A stretch of DNA of 8,981 nt, taken from an uncultured Roseburia sp. GTDB taxonomy: Bacteria; Bacillota; Clostridia; Lachnospirales; Lachnospiraceae. The position numbers were made by a program, and so were the translations under genes. Position 1 is the first letter of the stretch. Every line of letters begins with the position of its first letter. The notes below the pieces were generated by a model. The model was not told the DNA's origin. It was given only the letters and a program-made list of their open reading frames with translations, and did no database searches. Of the stretch, positions 6,445 to 8,981 are shown in pieces. The stretch lies in assembly GCA_947057405.1 (NCBI GenBank), contig CAMSEJ010000082.1:1-8981 (forward strand), given 5' to 3'.

Positions 6445-7614
6445 TTATTTTTCAAAAAAATCACGCACCGATACGGGCTTTCCACCCTTATAAAATACAC
6501 GCGGCACACGCTTTGAAATATCGCAGGCAAATTCATAATGAAACCGCCCGGAGAGCGCGGCAAGCTCTTCCATACGAAGCAGCACGCCGCCGTCCTCCCC
6601 CATAAGCGTCACCGTATCCAAAAGCCGGACATCCGGAATATCCGTCACATCCACCATAAACTGATCCATGCAGATTCTGCCCAGAACAGGCGCTTTCTGC
6701 CCGCGGATTAAAACGTATCCCTTCCCCGAAAGGCTCCTTGGATAACCGTCCCCGTAGCCGACCGGGATGGTTGCAACCCTGCGCGCTTCTTTCAGACAGC
6801 AGGTACCGCCGTAGCTTATGCACCTTCCGGCCTCGAGATCTTTAATATGTATGATTTTGCTTTTCAGCTGCATCACGGGCTTTAGGGAAATGGCATCCTG
6901 CCCTGCGGCATCGGACGGATACAGCCCGTAGAGTATAATCCCGGCACGCACCAGATCCAATCCGGCATCGGGAAATCCCGTAATCCCGGCGCTGTTGGAC
7001 GCATGTACAACGGGAATATGCACATTCCGCTCCTCTAACAGAGCAAGCATCCGGTGAAACTCCTCCAGCTGCAGCCTGGTATACGTCGGATCCGCTTCGT
7101 CGGCACGGGCAAAATGAGTAAAAATCCCCTCTGTTACAATGCCCGGCAGAGCCTGTATTGCCGCAATTTCATCTGCGGCAGCCTCGGTTACCCGATAGCC
7201 GATCCGGCTCATGCCGGTATCAATTTTAATATGGACAAGAGCGCTTTGTCCCGTTTTGCGAGCGGCTTCGGAAAGAGCCTGCGCCATTTGGCGGGTATAG
7301 ACAGTAAAGCGGATTTGCCGCCGGATCAGCCGGGGGTAATCGCTTTCAAAGGTATAGCCCAGTATCAGGATGGGTTTGCGGATGCCGTTTTTTCTCAAAG
7401 AACATGCCTCTTCCGCGGTGGCGGCCGCAAAGCCGGCCACTTTGGAGGAAGGTTCGATCTCACGGGCGATTTCAACCGCGCCGTGGCCGTATGCGTCGGT
7501 TTTTATCACGGCCAGGATTTTTGTATGCGGTGAGATTTTCTGTTCTATGGACGCCAGGTTGTAGCGGACGGCGTCTAAGTCTATTTTGGCATAGACGCGG
7601 TTGTAGGTTTGCAT
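6445..7614 (-). CDS. alr: Alanine racemase
   Basis: Alr interconverts L- and D-alanine with PLP, supplying D-alanine for peptidoglycan cross-links. The 389-residue length is standard for the bacterial fold-type III enzyme. The PLP lysine is Lys38 in AVIKTDAYGHG (35-45), in the usual N-terminal barrel position. DTGMSRIG (132-139) carries the conserved Arg137 and HASNSAGI lies at 204-211. The second catalytic base is Tyr268 in CISYGGT, from the C-terminal beta domain. GYGDGYPR and CMDQFMVDVTD (about 286-293 and 315-325) complete the active site. The ATG at 7614 has AAGGAG about 11 bases upstream, and no other in-frame start fits better. It follows nnr by 19 bases, an arrangement common in Firmicutes, and precedes mazF by 81 bases, so the three genes probably share a transcript. 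Confidence 0.97.
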   Translation of the reverse strand: MQTYNRVYAKIDLDAVRYNLASIEQKISPHTKILAVIKTDAYGHGAVEIAREIEPSSKVAGFAAATAEEACSLRKNGIRKPILILGYTFESDYPRLIRRQIRFTVYTRQMAQALSEAARKTGQSALVHIKIDTGMSRIGYRVTEAAADEIAAIQALPGIVTEGIFTHFARADEADPTYTRLQLEEFHRMLALLEERNVHIPVVHASNSAGITGFPDAGLDLVRAGIILYGLYPSDAAGQDAISLKPVMQLKSKIIHIKDLEAGRCISYGGTCCLKEARRVATIPVGYGDGYPRSLSGKGYVLIRGQKAPVLGRICMDQFMVDVTDIPDVRLLDTVTLMGEDGGVLLRMEELAALSGRFHYEFACDISKRVPRVFYKGGKPVSVRDFFEK

Positions 7615-7633
7615 CTGAACACATTCTCCTTTC

Positions 7634-8935
7634 TCATTTCCCCCGAAGCACCCCCGGAATCTCTTCCAGCAGATCCGAAGCGATCATCCCGCGGCTCCCT
7701 TTCTGTTTGGCCGCGCGGTCTCCTGCCGTTCCATGCAGGCAGACTGCCGCAGCAGCAGCCTGTCCGGGGTCCATGCCCTGCGCCAAAAACCCTGCTATAA
7801 TCCCCGCCAGCACATCTCCGCTGCCTCCGGTAGCCATTCCGCAGTTCCCGGTCAGATTAATATAAAACGTTCCCTCCGGCATTCCGATGACGGTCCTCGC
7901 ATCCTTTAAGACGCACACGGCCCCGTAGTTCTCCGCAAACCCCTGCGCCGTTTCAATCAGTTCCTCTCGGATTTCTGCCACGCTTTTGCCTGTCATCCGC
8001 CCCATTTCCCCTAAATGCGGCGTTACGATATACGATCCTTTTGCTTCCTGAAACAATACCATATTTTTGGACAGGATATTCAGCGCGTCCGCATCCAGTA
8101 CGACTTTCCTGTCCGAAGCCTGAAGTACTTTTGCCACAAGCATTTTGGCTGCGGAAGACTGCCCGAGGCCCGGACCGATCAATACGGCATCCGCCCATTC
8201 CATACATTCTTCCAGCTGATCCATAAGCCTGCCCAAATCCTCCGCTTCCGCATCGTAAGTAGAAAGAATTGCTTCGGGAAGCCTCGTTAAAAGGATGTCC
8301 CGATTGACATCCGGCGTCAGGATGCGTACCAGGCCGCACCCGCTGTAATAAGCCGCTTTTGCCGCAAAATAAGCCGCGCCTGCCATCTCGGGCGATCCCG
8401 CGACAACCAGGGTTCTGCCGTAGGTACCTTTGTTGGAGTACGGCCTGCGTGCAGGAAGCATCCGATTGGCACATGCGGAAGTTAAAATTCTGCCCTGCGG
8501 CTCTTTTCCCAGGAAGCTGTGCGCATCAATCCCGATATCAGCCGTAATCAACATTCCTGTGTATTCTGCTCCGGGGTATAAAAGATGGCCCGCTTTTCTG
8601 AAACCGAATGTCACGGTCAGATCGGCGCGAAACGCGGCGCCAAGCAGCTTCCCGCTGTCTGCGGAAATGCCGGAAGAAATGTCAACGGCTATTTTATATG
8701 CCTGTTTCTGATTCAGACGGTTGATTAGCCCGGCTAACCGGCCTTCAATGGGACGGGACAGCCCGATTCCGAACAGTGCGTCTACGATTACGGCATACGA
8801 ACGCTCCGCCGGCTCTTTGGTCTGCACGATATTGTATGCCCGGGCGGACAGACACTGTGCCTTCGTATCCGGCGTCATGCCTGCTTCGTCCATCGGAAAG
8901 TGGATTTCTGTCTGATAACCGTCCAGGGACAACAG
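7634..8935 (-). CDS. nnr: Bifunctional NAD(P)HX epimerase/dehydratase, 5' end missing
   Basis: Nnr repairs hydrated NADH and NADPH: the N-terminal YjeF_N domain interconverts R and S epimers and the C-terminal ribokinase-like domain dehydrates S-NAD(P)HX using ADP. About 434 codons are visible. Counting from the in-frame TTG at 8932, the epimerase part carries VDALFGIGLSRP (50-61, Asp51 catalytic) and DISSGISADSG (84-94). The dehydratase part has YSNKGTYGR (165-173), VVLDADALNIL (277-287), VTPHLGEMGRM (303-313) and TGNCGMATGGSGDVL (361-375, Asp373). Full-length proteins are about 500 residues; the first 65 to 70 residues, including the NGGDG loop, are absent because the genomic sequence stops at 8935 where adapter begins. 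The TTG is therefore not the real start. The C-terminus is intact and ends 19 bases before alr. Confidence 0.93.
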   Translation of the reverse strand: MLSLDGYQTEIHFPMDEAGMTPDTKAQCLSARAYNIVQTKEPAERSYAVIVDALFGIGLSRPIEGRLAGLINRLNQKQAYKIAVDISSGISADSGKLLGAAFRADLTVTFGFRKAGHLLYPGAEYTGMLITADIGIDAHSFLGKEPQGRILTSACANRMLPARRPYSNKGTYGRTLVVAGSPEMAGAAYFAAKAAYYSGCGLVRILTPDVNRDILLTRLPEAILSTYDAEAEDLGRLMDQLEECMEWADAVLIGPGLGQSSAAKMLVAKVLQASDRKVVLDADALNILSKNMVLFQEAKGSYIVTPHLGEMGRMTGKSVAEIREELIETAQGFAENYGAVCVLKDARTVIGMPEGTFYINLTGNCGMATGGSGDVLAGIIAGFLAQGMDPGQAAAAAVCLHGTAGDRAAKQKGSRGMIASDLLEEIPGVLRGK

Positions 8936-8981
8936 AGATCGGAAGAGCGTCGTGTAGGGAAAGAGTGTGGTACCTTGTGTA
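8936..8981. other. Illumina TruSeq adapter contamination (not genomic)
   Basis: From 8936 the plus strand reads AGATCGGAAGAGC and continues CGTCGTGTAGGGAAAGAGTGT to 8968, identical to my recollection of the TruSeq universal (P5-side) adapter in read-through orientation. It is followed by an eight-base segment GGTACCTT (8969-8976) in the index position and GTGTA (8977-8981), which is how the adapter resumes after the i5 index. The coding frame of nnr is lost as soon as this block starts. Real sequence ends at 8935. Confidence 0.97.

Noticed and set aside
7953..8474. Minus-strand frame of 173 codons inside nnr
   Set aside because: Out-of-frame overlap of the clearly coding nnr frame, with low-complexity Gly/Arg/Ser-rich composition and no recognisable domain.
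8969..8976. GGTACCTT containing a KpnI-type palindrome as a biological site
   Set aside because: It occupies the index slot within adapter sequence, so it is synthetic.

Overview
The window reads as a short assembled contig from a Gram-positive anaerobe of the class Clostridia, most likely family Lachnospiraceae. This rests on the protein sequences (a Bacillus/Clostridium-type MazF, a TepA-like ClpP relative, a Firmicutes-style OAH sulfhydrylase and YebC), strong AGGAGG-type ribosome binding sites, and the alr-mazF and clpP/tepA contexts. The family is inference; no rRNA or other marker gene is present.

Every complete gene is on the minus strand, so the biological reading order runs from high to low coordinates: nnr (NAD(P)HX repair, 5' end missing), alr (alanine racemase), mazF (toxin RNase), a CBS/CorC-domain membrane protein of the hemolysin/CNNM family, yebC, metY (O-acetylhomoserine sulfhydrylase), glgA (glycogen synthase) and a tepA/clpP-like serine protease. 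nnr-alr-mazF look like one transcription unit with gaps of 19 and 81 bases. A good sigma-A type promoter (TTGACG-17-TATATT) follows mazF and probably drives a second unit, corC-like/yebC/metY/glgA. A hairpin terminator lies between glgA and the protease gene, and a second terminator lies after the protease gene. The genes are mostly housekeeping: cofactor repair, cell-wall D-alanine supply, stress RNase, sulfur assimilation into homocysteine, and carbon storage.

The two edges differ in kind from the middle. At the left edge, bases 1-103 are the last codons and right end of an IS3-like insertion sequence on the plus strand, sitting where a ftsK/spoIIIE gene might be expected next to tepA. At the right edge, bases 8936-8981 are not biology: they match the Illumina TruSeq P5-side adapter followed by an index-like 8-mer, so nnr is cut artificially and its apparent start codon is false.

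I found no CRISPR array, tRNA, rRNA, prophage or clearly new multi-gene system. The points most worth a second look are the adapter contamination, a MazF gene with no antitoxin gene beside it, a CorC-like protein whose membrane domain lacks residues conserved in Mg2+ transporters of the family, and an unidentified hairpin leader in front of that gene.
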